DNA of 43,019 nt from MAG-120531 sp963934855 (lineage in GTDB: Bacteria > Bacteroidota > Bacteroidia > Flavobacteriales > Flavobacteriaceae): positions 1 to 43,019 of the forward strand of contig CAWWAC010000013.1 in the NCBI GenBank assembly GCA_963934855.1, given 5' to 3'. The translations under genes were made by a program, and so were the position numbers. Positions 16,095-24,329 of the stretch are shown here, piece after piece (position 1 is the first letter of the stretch; each line of letters starts with the position of its first letter). A model generated the notes under the pieces. That model made no database searches, had not been told where the DNA came from, and saw nothing but the letters and a program-made list of their open reading frames with translations.

Positions 16095-17597
16095 ATGAAT
16101 ATAAAAGCTATTTCAGCTGCTTTAAAAATAAGCTTGTGGAGTCTGTTGTTTTTAACTTTGTTCCTTAGCTGCGCTAAGGACGACGCACCAACACCAGTAA
16201 TTCCAGTAGAACCCACACCAGTATCTAAAGACGTTACCGCTCATGATTTTATGTGGAAAGCTATGAATTTGTGGTATTTCTGGCAGGCAGATGTAGCAGA
16301 TCTTGCAGATAATAGATTTGCAACAAAAAAATTATATAGTGCCTATTTACAAGCCCAGGGGGAACCAGATGCTTTTTATAAGGATAAACTGCTTTTCTCT
16401 GAAGATAGATTCAGTTTTTTAAAAGCAGACTACAAAGAATTAGTGCAATCATTCCAAGGTATCTCTAAAAGTAATGGTCTAGAATTTGGCTTGAGTTTAT
16501 TCTCTGGAACTGAAAATGTTTACGGTTATGTGAGATATATAGTGCCAGGGTCTAACGCAGCCACTGTAGATATTTCAAGAGGAGAAATATTTACAGGGGT
16601 AGATGGTAAAACTTTAAATTTAGAAAATTATCAAGAATTACTATTTGGTTCTAATGATTCTTATACCCTAAATATGGCTTCTATTGAGAATAATACCATT
16701 ACCCCCAACGGAAAGTCAGTCAACCTAACCAAAGAAGCCAACCTTTCTGAAAACCCAGTTTTTCTAACAAGAGTTATAGAAACAGGTGGTCAGAAAACAG
16801 GATATATCATGTACAACGGCTTTACCAGTAATTATAACGAACAACTTAACCAAGCATTTGGCTCTTTAAAATCTGCCGGAGTTACGGATCTAGTGATGGA
16901 TATGAGATATAATCCAGGAGGTTCTGTCAATACTTCTAGGTTATTAGCCAGTATGATATATGGAACAGATACAAATAAACTATATATACGCCAAAGATGG
17001 AATAGCAAAATTCAACCGCAACTAAGCAGCAGTCAATTAGAAGACTACTTTGCAAATTCTACAGGTCAAACTCCAATCAATTCCTTGGGGCTTTCTAGAG
17101 TTTTCGTAATTGCAACAGGGAGCTCTGCTTCGGCATCAGAATTGGTTATGAACGGCTTAGACCCTTATATGGAAGTTATACATATTGGAACCACTACTAG
17201 AGGTAAAAATGAATTTTCTATTACTTTGGTAGATATTCCAAGTAATAGTTTCATTTACGACAGCACTAAAGAGTCTGGTATTAATTCTAAAAACTTATGG
17301 GGTATACAACCCCTAGTAGGAAGAAATGAAAATGCAAATGGCTTTTTTGATTATACCACTGGTTTTACTCCAGATTATGAATTAAGAGAAGTTTTAAGCA
17401 ACTATGGTATTCTTGGAAACCCAACAGAGCCTTTATTAGCCAAAGCATTATCTTTAATTACTGGGAACACAAACAAAGCAGTTAATTATGATCTTAAGAG
17501 TGAATTTCAATTAAATGAATTTGATAATTCTAAGAGACACAGCCCTTTAAAAGAAAGGATGATTTTAGATAAAAATATTGACCTTATAATAGAATAA
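16095..17597 (+). CDS. S41-family (C-terminal processing) protease, lipoprotein
   Basis: A 500-residue exported serine protease. The lipoprotein signal peptide ends at C26 (LFLSC), followed by AKDD, a close match to the Bacteroidota surface-export signal, then a Pro-rich linker. A PDZ-like region covers about 125-215 (VRYIVPGSNAATVDISRGEIF). The S41 catalytic domain follows: DMRYNPGGSV (269-278), nucleophile S344 in ATGSSASASELV and general base K371 in TTRGKNE, matching the Ser/Lys dyad of CtpA-type enzymes. It is probably displayed on the cell surface or outer membrane. Followed by a strong hairpin terminator. Confidence 0.9.
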   Translation: MNIKAISAALKISLWSLLFLTLFLSCAKDDAPTPVIPVEPTPVSKDVTAHDFMWKAMNLWYFWQADVADLADNRFATKKLYSAYLQAQGEPDAFYKDKLLFSEDRFSFLKADYKELVQSFQGISKSNGLEFGLSLFSGTENVYGYVRYIVPGSNAATVDISRGEIFTGVDGKTLNLENYQELLFGSNDSYTLNMASIENNTITPNGKSVNLTKEANLSENPVFLTRVIETGGQKTGYIMYNGFTSNYNEQLNQAFGSLKSAGVTDLVMDMRYNPGGSVNTSRLLASMIYGTDTNKLYIRQRWNSKIQPQLSSSQLEDYFANSTGQTPINSLGLSRVFVIATGSSASASELVMNGLDPYMEVIHIGTTTRGKNEFSITLVDIPSNSFIYDSTKESGINSKNLWGIQPLVGRNENANGFFDYTTGFTPDYELREVLSNYGILGNPTEPLLAKALSLITGNTNKAVNYDLKSEFQLNEFDNSKRHSPLKERMILDKNIDLIIE

Positions 17598-17617
17598 AAA
17601 AAGTTCTAATATGAATT

Positions 17618-17648
17618 AAAAAGGATATCTAATGGATATCCTTTTTTT
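17618..17648. terminator. Bidirectional terminator between S41 protease and B12 receptor genes
   Basis: Arms GGATATC (17623-17629) and GATATCC (17635-17641), loop TAATG, flanked by five A and seven T that extend the stem to 12 bp. It lies between converging genes and has a U-run in both directions. Confidence 0.85.
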
Positions 17649-17656
17649 ATTGGCTG

Positions 17657-19540
17657 TTATAATTGGAACTGAACGCCAAAACGAATATTTCTTCCTAAAG
17701 TTTGGTAACCTACAGTCTCAACAAAGTCTGAATTAAAAACATTGTTTGCAGATAAAAATGCATTTGCATTCTTGAACCCTAATGGAAAGCTATACTGAAG
17801 GTCAACTACAGAAAAAGCTTCTAGTGAAATTTGTTCATAGGTACTAAAATTTGTGTCTTTACGAGATCCTGTAAAAGCGTAAATAGCACTTAATTGCTGT
17901 GTGGGCTTTGGACTGTAATTAAGGGACAGGTTTGCCTTGTGTTTGGGAATTCTTATGGCTGTTTCAGAAAGGGCTATCCAGCTGTAGTTTGCGCTCATTT
18001 TTAAATCTTTTAAAAGCGTGGTAAAAAACTGTGTTTCAAAACCTCTAGCCCATGTCTGTTCCGGGTTATTTTCATATAAAAAAGCAGGACCATTAAAGAT
18101 AATAGCTTGATTTTCATTTCTTTGAAAGTAGGTGGTTCCTAATTGTGTTCCTTTCTGATTGTCAAATGCCAGTCCTACTTCTGCGTTTGTATTGGTCTCT
18201 GGCTTTAAGTCCTTATTAGCACCGTAGGGTCCAAAAAACATGCCCAAAGTGGGGGTGATATAAGCGGTAGATACTGCTGCATACGCTCTAAAATTCTTTT
18301 GAGCGTCCAAAAATACACTTGGATTTATATGATAGACCCACTGTCCATTGTATTGACTGTGATAATTATAACGTCCTCCTATCTGTAATTGTATAGCAGT
18401 TCCAATATATCCAAGTGATATGTAAGGGTCTGTGATTAAGTACTCAGAGGCTTCTGTCCCTTGCATTTCATTCTCCGCTATTTGGTCTTTAATTACTTGA
18501 AAACCAGAAATTAAATTCCATTTTTTAGAGATAAAAAATCTATAAATTAAATCTGAATGTAAATTTTTGGCTAGTACCTCACTACCATAAGCACTTACAT
18601 CCTTAGAATCATAGGAAGCCAATGAAAAATTTGCTTTTAAGACCCCTCTATTTTGCTGCCACACCCATTGGGTACCCATACTTTTTTTAACAGTTTCAAA
18701 AGTGTTATTAGCGTCTAGGCCCATAAAAGCGTCGTCGTAGGCGGCTTTCATAGACTGCTTGTCTACAAATATTTGGGCTTGTATAGACTCGGATAATTTT
18801 CTTCCCACCACCATTCTAAAGGCTTCCTGCTGGTAAGGGTCTTCTTCTCTGTTAGCTGTTTTAAAAGACGAGAGACCTTTAGCGTCCTGACGGCTGTAAG
18901 AAAGGGAATAATCCCATTGTTTTTGACTTCCAGAAAGCCTAGTATTGTAGTTGGAATACGCTAATTTATTGTTTCTGTCTTCTGCTCCCTGATGGGTTCC
19001 TACAATTGCATTTAATTGCCAAGAAAGAGGCTTTTCTGCATGCTTTTTTGTAGTAATATCTATGACTACAGTCGCAGCACTGCTACCATATAAACTACTA
19101 TTAGCCCCTTTTATTACTTTAATAGACTGAATTTGTGAAAGGTCTAAAAGTCTTAGGTCAAAACTAAGAGACGCAGAGGCTGGATCTGCCACCCTTATAC
19201 CGTCAATAAGAATGAGGGCTTGTTTTCCCCTACCGCCCCTTGCATAAATACTCATAACAGTCCCCTGAGCTCCCCTAGAGCCATTCACCTCAATTCCCGC
19301 TAGGCTATTTAGGGCAGCTTCTACCCCCCTACTCCTAAAAGGCATTAGGTCTTCTTCTGTAAGAATGGTTTCTGTGGCGCCTTTGTAGGCAAAGCCCAAA
19401 GGGGCTTTAAGGTCAGACACCACCACTTCTTTAAGGTTTACTAATTTGAGATTTTCATTCAAAGCGCTTTGACTATTTTGCCCGTAAAGCAAAACAAAAC
19501 ACCCTAGCCCAATAGCCAGTAATTTTAATTTTAATTGCAT
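17657..19540 (-). CDS. btuB: BtuB-like TonB-dependent outer-membrane receptor for cobalamin
   Basis: A 627-residue outer-membrane receptor. A signal peptide covers residues 1 to about 20, and a TonB box EVVVSD lies at 38-43. The plug domain follows (about 50-168) with IYARGGRGKQALILIDGIRV and SSLYGSSAATVVIDITTK. The rest is a beta-barrel ending in FGVQFQL, a typical C-terminal strand with aromatic/hydrophobic alternation. The size is close to E. coli BtuB (about 600 residues), smaller than SusC-type receptors. The assignment to B12 rests on the cobalamin riboswitch directly upstream and on the divergent BtuFCD-like importer. It could also take up cobinamide or other corrinoids. Confidence 0.9.
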   Translation of the reverse strand: MQLKLKLLAIGLGCFVLLYGQNSQSALNENLKLVNLKEVVVSDLKAPLGFAYKGATETILTEEDLMPFRSRGVEAALNSLAGIEVNGSRGAQGTVMSIYARGGRGKQALILIDGIRVADPASASLSFDLRLLDLSQIQSIKVIKGANSSLYGSSAATVVIDITTKKHAEKPLSWQLNAIVGTHQGAEDRNNKLAYSNYNTRLSGSQKQWDYSLSYSRQDAKGLSSFKTANREEDPYQQEAFRMVVGRKLSESIQAQIFVDKQSMKAAYDDAFMGLDANNTFETVKKSMGTQWVWQQNRGVLKANFSLASYDSKDVSAYGSEVLAKNLHSDLIYRFFISKKWNLISGFQVIKDQIAENEMQGTEASEYLITDPYISLGYIGTAIQLQIGGRYNYHSQYNGQWVYHINPSVFLDAQKNFRAYAAVSTAYITPTLGMFFGPYGANKDLKPETNTNAEVGLAFDNQKGTQLGTTYFQRNENQAIIFNGPAFLYENNPEQTWARGFETQFFTTLLKDLKMSANYSWIALSETAIRIPKHKANLSLNYSPKPTQQLSAIYAFTGSRKDTNFSTYEQISLEAFSVVDLQYSFPLGFKNANAFLSANNVFNSDFVETVGYQTLGRNIRFGVQFQL

Positions 19541-19583
19541 TTTTTGTACGTTCTTGTACGGGTATAAGAATGCCTTAGCATGC

Positions 19584-19608
19584 TTAAACTTTTATCCCGA
19601 AAGTTTAA
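19584..19608 (-). other. Hairpin between cobalamin riboswitch and receptor start
   Basis: Perfect 9-bp inverted repeat, on the plus strand TTAAACTTT (19584-19592) and AAAGTTTAA (19600-19608), with a 7-nt loop. In the minus-strand leader it follows the B12 box by about 17 nt and precedes the ATG by about 44 nt. No U-run follows, so it is not a simple terminator. It is a candidate for the riboswitch expression platform. Confidence 0.5.
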
Positions 19609-19609
19609 C

Positions 19610-19811
19610 ATCTGTTTTTGAATCTGGCAGGTCTCCTGGCTTGCGTCTTGGGTGTTACCTTCCCATGGCTTTGGCCACAGTGGTATTGAAGAACACCTAG
19701 CGTCTATAAAAGACTAAGCTTACAGTTGCGGGAACAGCACTAGCATTTCACTAGTTTCCCTTTTAATCTTTAAACTGTACCTCCTTTTAGGTATACACAG
19801 TTTAAAGCACC
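19610..19811 (-). promoter_or_regulatory. Cobalamin (B12) riboswitch
   Basis: Read on the minus strand, this leader contains the diagnostic elements of the cobalamin riboswitch in order: GGGAAACTAGTG, the segment GCTGTTCCCGCAACTGTAA, then CCACTG, GGGAAGG and CAAGCCAGGAGACCTGCC. The last includes the B12 box (plus-strand 19626-19641). An 11-bp inverted repeat (19768-19778 / 19797-19807) forms a hairpin at the 5' edge. It controls the BtuB-like receptor 70 nt downstream, presumably lowering expression when coenzyme B12 is bound. The 421-nt gap between the two divergent genes is largely explained by this element. Aptamer ends are approximate. Confidence 0.95.
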
Positions 19812-19915
19812 AATAATCCCAATAAAAATACTCTTTAAATTGGATAAATCTTTTCATTTAAATTACTTAAATCTGATTTTTAATTTTAAATAGTGACAGA
19901 TTGAGGTGAGATATG

Positions 19916-19923
19916 TATTTTTG
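19916..19923 (+). promoter_or_regulatory. -7 box of the btuFCD-like operon
   Basis: TATTTTTG (19916-19923) is an exact TAnnTTTG match. There is no TTG at normal spacing upstream. The implied leader to the TTG start at 19962 is about 30 nt, too short to hold a second riboswitch aptamer. Confidence 0.45.
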
Positions 19924-19961
19924 AATGTCTTATCTTACTCACCTTTTTTTACATAAAAAAA

Positions 19962-21110
19962 TTGAAATTTTTAAAAAATACACTCCTTTTTCTTTTTATC
20001 TCTGCTTCTTTACCTCTGTGTTCTCAAGTAAAAAACGCAGGACCAATATCTCAATCTTCCTATATAGAAGGTTTCAGCTTAGAACAAAAAGAAGGATATT
20101 GGGTATTAGGTCTAAGCCGTATAGATAATAAAAATAAACACACAGATTCTAAGTTACTAAACAGCTATACACTGGTTCATAGAGACAGTATAGCACTTAA
20201 GAATAAACTCTCAAAAACACACAAAAATATAATTTTAATTCCTGTAGAAAGAATAGTGGTGAGTGCTACCACACATTTACCAGCTATTGAGCTTTTGGGA
20301 TCTCAAGATGTGGTCATTGGCTTTCCTGGAACCAAATATATATCTTCTAGAGTGTTTAGAGAAAAAATAAAAAATGGAACATTAAAGGAATTGGGGAGTG
20401 AAGAAGATATAAACATAGAGCTTTTGCTAGAGGCTACTCCAGAGCTATTAGTTGGATATAGCGTAGGAGAGGAACCCAAAGAATATCAGACCATAAGGAA
20501 TGCTGGAATTCCAGTTCTTATAAATAGTGACTGGTTGTCTAAATACCCATTAGGAAAAGCTTCTTGGATTTATTTTTTTGGGGCTCTTCTAAACAAATTA
20601 GACCAAGCTGACATTATTTTTAGTCATATTGTAGCTGAGTATAACAAAGCAAAGCAGCTTGCAAAAAAAGCAAATAACACTCCTACAGTTATGAGTGGAG
20701 CTATGTATGAAGATATTTGGTATGCACCTGGAGGAAATAGTTGGGGAGCTCAGTTTATTAAAGACGCCAATGCATCATACGTTTTTAAAAGTAGTAGTAT
20801 AGGCAGTGATACTTACTCCTTAGAATATGTATTAAGCCACTCTTTAAATGCTACTTATTGGATTGGTCCAGCACAGTTCACTTCTTACTCTGAAATGACT
20901 CAAAATAGCGTTCACTACAAACAATTTAAATCATTTAAAAATAATAAAATATATACTTTTGCTGCCAAAAAAGGGAGTACGGGCGGAGTTTTATATTATG
21001 AATTGGCCCCACAAAGACCAGATTTGGTTTTAAAAGACCTCATTTCCATATTACATCCAGAGCTACTCCCTCATTATTCATCCTCTTTCTTTACTAAACT
21101 AAATGAATAA
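19962..21110 (+). CDS. btuF: Periplasmic cobalamin-binding protein (BtuF-like), TTG start
   Basis: A 382-residue periplasmic binding protein of the class III (BtuF/FepB) fold. The signal peptide occupies residues 1 to about 21 (KFLKNTLLFLFISASLPLCS). The two-lobed binding domain starts near residue 90 (IILIPVERIVVSATTHLPAIELLG), with the helical connector around KEYQTIRNAGIPVLINSDWL. It presumably hands B12 to the BtuC-like permease. No ATG or GTG is available: an in-frame TAA lies at 19953-19955 and the next in-frame Met is deep in the domain, so TTG at 19962 is the only start that keeps the signal peptide. The gene overlaps the permease gene by 8 nt. Siderophore binding is an alternative by sequence alone; location favours B12. 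Confidence 0.82.
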   Translation: MKFLKNTLLFLFISASLPLCSQVKNAGPISQSSYIEGFSLEQKEGYWVLGLSRIDNKNKHTDSKLLNSYTLVHRDSIALKNKLSKTHKNIILIPVERIVVSATTHLPAIELLGSQDVVIGFPGTKYISSRVFREKIKNGTLKELGSEEDINIELLLEATPELLVGYSVGEEPKEYQTIRNAGIPVLINSDWLSKYPLGKASWIYFFGALLNKLDQADIIFSHIVAEYNKAKQLAKKANNTPTVMSGAMYEDIWYAPGGNSWGAQFIKDANASYVFKSSSIGSDTYSLEYVLSHSLNATYWIGPAQFTSYSEMTQNSVHYKQFKSFKNNKIYTFAAKKGSTGGVLYYELAPQRPDLVLKDLISILHPELLPHYSSSFFTKLNE

Positions 21111-22137
21111 AAAACCACTACACCATTCATTATTATTTGTAATTCTTGGGCTGGCTTTTTTGGCTGTATTCATAACAAACCTTTCTTTAGGATCTGTTCA
21201 CATTCCGTTTATGACCGTTGTAAAGACTTTAATAGGTGAAGCAAAAGTTGTAGAACCATGGTCCTATATAGTTCAAGATTATAGATTACCAAAGGCAATA
21301 ACTGCCATACTTGCAGGTGCAGGGCTTTCATTAAGCGGGCTTTTAATGCAAACACTTTTTAAAAACCCTTTGGCAGGCCCCTATGTACTGGGAATTAGCT
21401 CTGGAGCCAGTTTAGGTGCAGCCCTCTATATTATGGGAGGAGCCAGCCTGAGTCTTCTTTTTCCTGTGTTTTTAAGTCCTTCGTTAAGTACTACTATTGC
21501 GGCAAGCATAGGAAGTTTTTTAGTTTTATTTATAGTAGCTCTAGTAGCTAGTAGAATAAAAAATTCTATGGCCCTGTTAATAATTGGCCTTATGTTTGGA
21601 AGTCTAAGTGCAGCTGTGGTGAGTATTCTAGCTTTTTTTAGTAGCAAAGAAGCCCTTCAGAAATTTATCTTTTGGTCATACGGAAATCTAGGTAATCTGA
21701 GTCCTTCTGACCTTAAAATACTAACAGTATTTGTAGGTGCGGGACTATTTTTAAGTCTTATAAACATAAAATCACTCAACGGATTGCTATTGGGAAATGA
21801 GTACGCACAGAGCATTGGAGTTTCTTTAAAACGCAGCAGTTATTTAATCATTATAGCTACCGGACTCTTGGCTGGAAGTATTACTGCATTTGCAGGCCCT
21901 ATTGCTTTTTTAGGTTTAGCAGTCCCTCATGTATGTAGACTTATTTGGAATACCAACAACCACAAAATATTAGTTCCTGCAGTTTTATTAGTGGGAGGGA
22001 TTTTTATGTTAGTTTCAGACAGTATAGCACAGTTACCGGGAAGTGCAAAAGTTTTACCTATCAATGCTATTACGGCCCTTTTTGGTTCTCCTATTGTCAT
22101 TTGGTTACTTTTAAGAAAAAAAGAAATACATTTATAA
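21103..22137 (+). CDS. btuC: BtuC-like ABC permease (FecCD family)
   Basis: A 344-residue inner-membrane permease with about ten TM segments. FecCD-family signatures are visible: DYRLPKAITAILAGAGLSLSGLLMQTLFKNPLAGPYVLGISSGAS near the front and ITAFAGPIAFLGLAVPHVCRLI near residue 260-285, the latter being the loop that contacts the ATPase. Two copies are expected to form the channel with two BtuD subunits. Its ATG lies inside the end of the binding-protein gene, and its TAA stop shares an A with the ATG of the ATPase gene (22137), so all three are tightly coupled. It belongs to the iron-siderophore/B12 class; B12 is inferred from context. Confidence 0.88.
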   Translation: MNKKPLHHSLLFVILGLAFLAVFITNLSLGSVHIPFMTVVKTLIGEAKVVEPWSYIVQDYRLPKAITAILAGAGLSLSGLLMQTLFKNPLAGPYVLGISSGASLGAALYIMGGASLSLLFPVFLSPSLSTTIAASIGSFLVLFIVALVASRIKNSMALLIIGLMFGSLSAAVVSILAFFSSKEALQKFIFWSYGNLGNLSPSDLKILTVFVGAGLFLSLINIKSLNGLLLGNEYAQSIGVSLKRSSYLIIIATGLLAGSITAFAGPIAFLGLAVPHVCRLIWNTNNHKILVPAVLLVGGIFMLVSDSIAQLPGSAKVLPINAITALFGSPIVIWLLLRKKEIHL

Positions 22138-22922
22138 TGGCTATTATTCTAGACGCGCTGCAAATTGGTTACAAAGAAAAAGGGCATTATAAAACCATTG
22201 CGGCACCCATTTACTTAGAAGCACCAACGGCTAGTCTCACTTCTATTGTCGGTCTTAATGGAGCTGGTAAAACAACCCTAATTAAAAGTATAGGAAGGTA
22301 TGTACCCCTTATAAAAGGATCTATTTTTATTCAGGGGCAATCTCTTAAAAACTTAAGTAATCAAGAACTCTCTAGGCTTTTAAGTGTGGTGCTCACTAGC
22401 CCACTGGCCAGTGAAAATATGACGGTCTATGAATTGGTTTCTTTAGGCAGGTATCCTTATTTAAATTGGTTTGGGCGCCTAGGAAAGAGTGATCTTCAGA
22501 GTATTCAAGAGGCTATTGAATTTAGTGCTTTAGAAGACTTAGTTGAAAAAAAAATTTACCAACTCTCAGATGGTCAAAAACAAAAAGCACATATTGCTAG
22601 GGCCTTAGCTCAGGACACACCCTATATGATTTTAGACGAGCCGATGGCGCATTTGGACCTTCACCATAAAGCACAGCTATTATCATTGATACAAAAACTT
22701 ATTAAAAAGAAAAAGAAAACCGTTTTGATTACCTCTCACGATATTGAAACAGCTCTAAATTACTCAGATCAGATATTGGTGATAGGAGCAGAAAAAACAA
22801 TCTCTGGAAGCCCAGAAATGCTTTTAAAAAAAAGGATATTTGAAGATTTGTTTCCTAAAGAATTCATCGGCTTTAACGCTCAGACTAGGCAATTTTCATA
22901 TAAAGGTGTAGAGACAAAATAG
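22137..22922 (+). CDS. btuD: BtuD-like ABC transporter ATPase
   Basis: A 261-residue ATPase energising the importer. Walker A GLNGAGKTT (39-47), signature LSDGQ (143-147, a variant of LSGGQ), Walker B MILDEP with D167/E168, and switch histidine H201 (ITSHD). The Q-loop glutamine, expected near residue 87, is replaced by Thr (VVLTSP). I start it at the ATG at 22137, which overlaps the TAA of btuC by one base and yields MAIILDALQIGYK. A longer reading frame upstream exists but lies within btuC and has no homology to ATPases. The next gene, rmuC, follows after 26 nt and could be read through. Confidence 0.88.
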   Translation: MAIILDALQIGYKEKGHYKTIAAPIYLEAPTASLTSIVGLNGAGKTTLIKSIGRYVPLIKGSIFIQGQSLKNLSNQELSRLLSVVLTSPLASENMTVYELVSLGRYPYLNWFGRLGKSDLQSIQEAIEFSALEDLVEKKIYQLSDGQKQKAHIARALAQDTPYMILDEPMAHLDLHHKAQLLSLIQKLIKKKKKTVLITSHDIETALNYSDQILVIGAEKTISGSPEMLLKKRIFEDLFPKEFIGFNAQTRQFSYKGVETK

Positions 22923-22948
22923 TACCTTTAGGAAACTAAAATTTATTT

Positions 22949-24280
22949 ATGGAATTTTTTGTAAAGCTAATACTCCCCATTGTATTTGCCTGTATAGGTT
23001 TTTTCTTAGGTGCTTATGTGAAGTCTCTTAAAGGAGCTGCATCTAGTGGTGGTCACTTTGAAAAAATATCAGGCTTAGAGCTCAGACTTCAACAAAGTAC
23101 ACAGGCTCTAGAAAAAGAAGAAACTGCAAATAAAGAGTTGCAAGTTCAAAAAGAGCAACAAGGAAATAATTTGGCCAGGTTAGAAGCTAATATGAGACAC
23201 CTTGAAACTAAAAACACAGAACAAAAACAAGAGGTGTTAAAGCTCCAAGAAAAATTTAGCAAAGAATTTGAAAATTTAGCCAATAAAATACTGGAAGAAA
23301 AGAGTCAGAAATTCACTGCTCAAAACAAAGAAAACATCTCCACTATTTTGCAGCCACTACAGGAAAAAATTCAACTATTTGAAAAGAAAGTAGAAGACTC
23401 ACAAAAAGAAAATATTAGTATTCATGCGTCACTAAAAGAGCAACTCATAACCCTACAGAGTCAAAATCTTAAAATTACTCAAGAAGCAAAAAACCTAACC
23501 AAGGCACTTAAGGGTGATAGTAAAATGCAGGGGAATTGGGGTGAATTAGTTTTAGAGCGGGTGCTGGAAAAGTCAGGATTAGAAAAAGATAGGGAATATT
23601 TTGTGCAAAAAAGTTTTGACACTGAACAGGGCAGTAGACTCATGCCAGATGTGGTAATAGCACTTCCTGACGGCAATAAAATGATTGTAGACTCCAAGGT
23701 ATCTCTCACTCATTATGAGCGCTACGTAAATGCAGACAATGACACAGAAAGGGTGATACATTTAAAAGAACACTTAAACTCTTTAAAAAGGCATATAGAC
23801 CAGCTTTCTGCAAAAAAATACGAAGACTTATACCAAATAGAAAGTCCAGATTTTGTGCTCTTATTTGTCCCTATTGAACCTGCTTTTGCCGTAGCTATTA
23901 ATGAAGATCCCTCTATTTACACAAAAGCTTTTGAACAAAATATTGTGATTGTAACACCTAGCACTCTACTCGCTACTTTAAGGACTATTGTGACTATGTG
24001 GACCAATGAAAAGCAGCAAAAAAATGCATTGGAAATAGCCAGACAAGCAGGTGCTCTTTATGACAAATTTGAAGGGTTTTCACAAGATCTTATACTGCTA
24101 GGTAAAAAAATGGATGAGGCTAAGGGCTCTTATTCTGCTGCAATGAACAAACTAGTCACTGGTAAAGGCAACCTGATTACAAGTGTTGAAAAACTTAAAA
24201 AAATGGGCGCTAAATCTAAAAAATCTCTTCCAGAAACCCTTATTAAAAGAAGTAGTAACAATGGCCTTTTAGATGAATAA
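22949..24280 (+). CDS. rmuC: DNA recombination protein RmuC
   Basis: A 443-residue protein with an N-terminal membrane anchor (about 5-25, VKLILPIVFACIGFFLGAYV) and a long coiled coil (about 45-190, Glu/Lys/Gln-rich heptads). The conserved RmuC domain follows (about 190-400), with MQGNWGELVLERVLEKSGL, LMPDVVIALPDGNKMIVDSKVSL and FVPIEPAFAVAI. RmuC proteins limit recombination at inverted repeats; the DxK-like centre (DSKVSL) resembles a PD-(D/E)XK nuclease core, although activity is not established for this protein. It is the last gene before a bidirectional terminator. Confidence 0.95.
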   Translation: MEFFVKLILPIVFACIGFFLGAYVKSLKGAASSGGHFEKISGLELRLQQSTQALEKEETANKELQVQKEQQGNNLARLEANMRHLETKNTEQKQEVLKLQEKFSKEFENLANKILEEKSQKFTAQNKENISTILQPLQEKIQLFEKKVEDSQKENISIHASLKEQLITLQSQNLKITQEAKNLTKALKGDSKMQGNWGELVLERVLEKSGLEKDREYFVQKSFDTEQGSRLMPDVVIALPDGNKMIVDSKVSLTHYERYVNADNDTERVIHLKEHLNSLKRHIDQLSAKKYEDLYQIESPDFVLLFVPIEPAFAVAINEDPSIYTKAFEQNIVIVTPSTLLATLRTIVTMWTNEKQQKNALEIARQAGALYDKFEGFSQDLILLGKKMDEAKGSYSAAMNKLVTGKGNLITSVEKLKKMGAKSKKSLPETLIKRSSNNGLLDE

Positions 24281-24306
24281 AAAACGGCGCATAAGCGCCG
24301 TTTTTT
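24279..24306. terminator. Bidirectional terminator between rmuC and carB
   Basis: GC-rich arms CGGCGC (24285-24290) and GCGCCG (24295-24300), loop ATAA, with six A before and six T after. It overlaps the rmuC stop codon and serves both converging genes. Confidence 0.9.
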
Positions 24307-24329
24307 ATATTACCTATAATATGTAAATA

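Noticed and set aside
21945..22136. 64-codon upstream extension of the btuD reading frame
   Set aside because: It lies wholly inside btuC in another frame, has no similarity to ABC ATPases, and the ATG at 22137 overlaps the btuC stop in a standard coupling arrangement.
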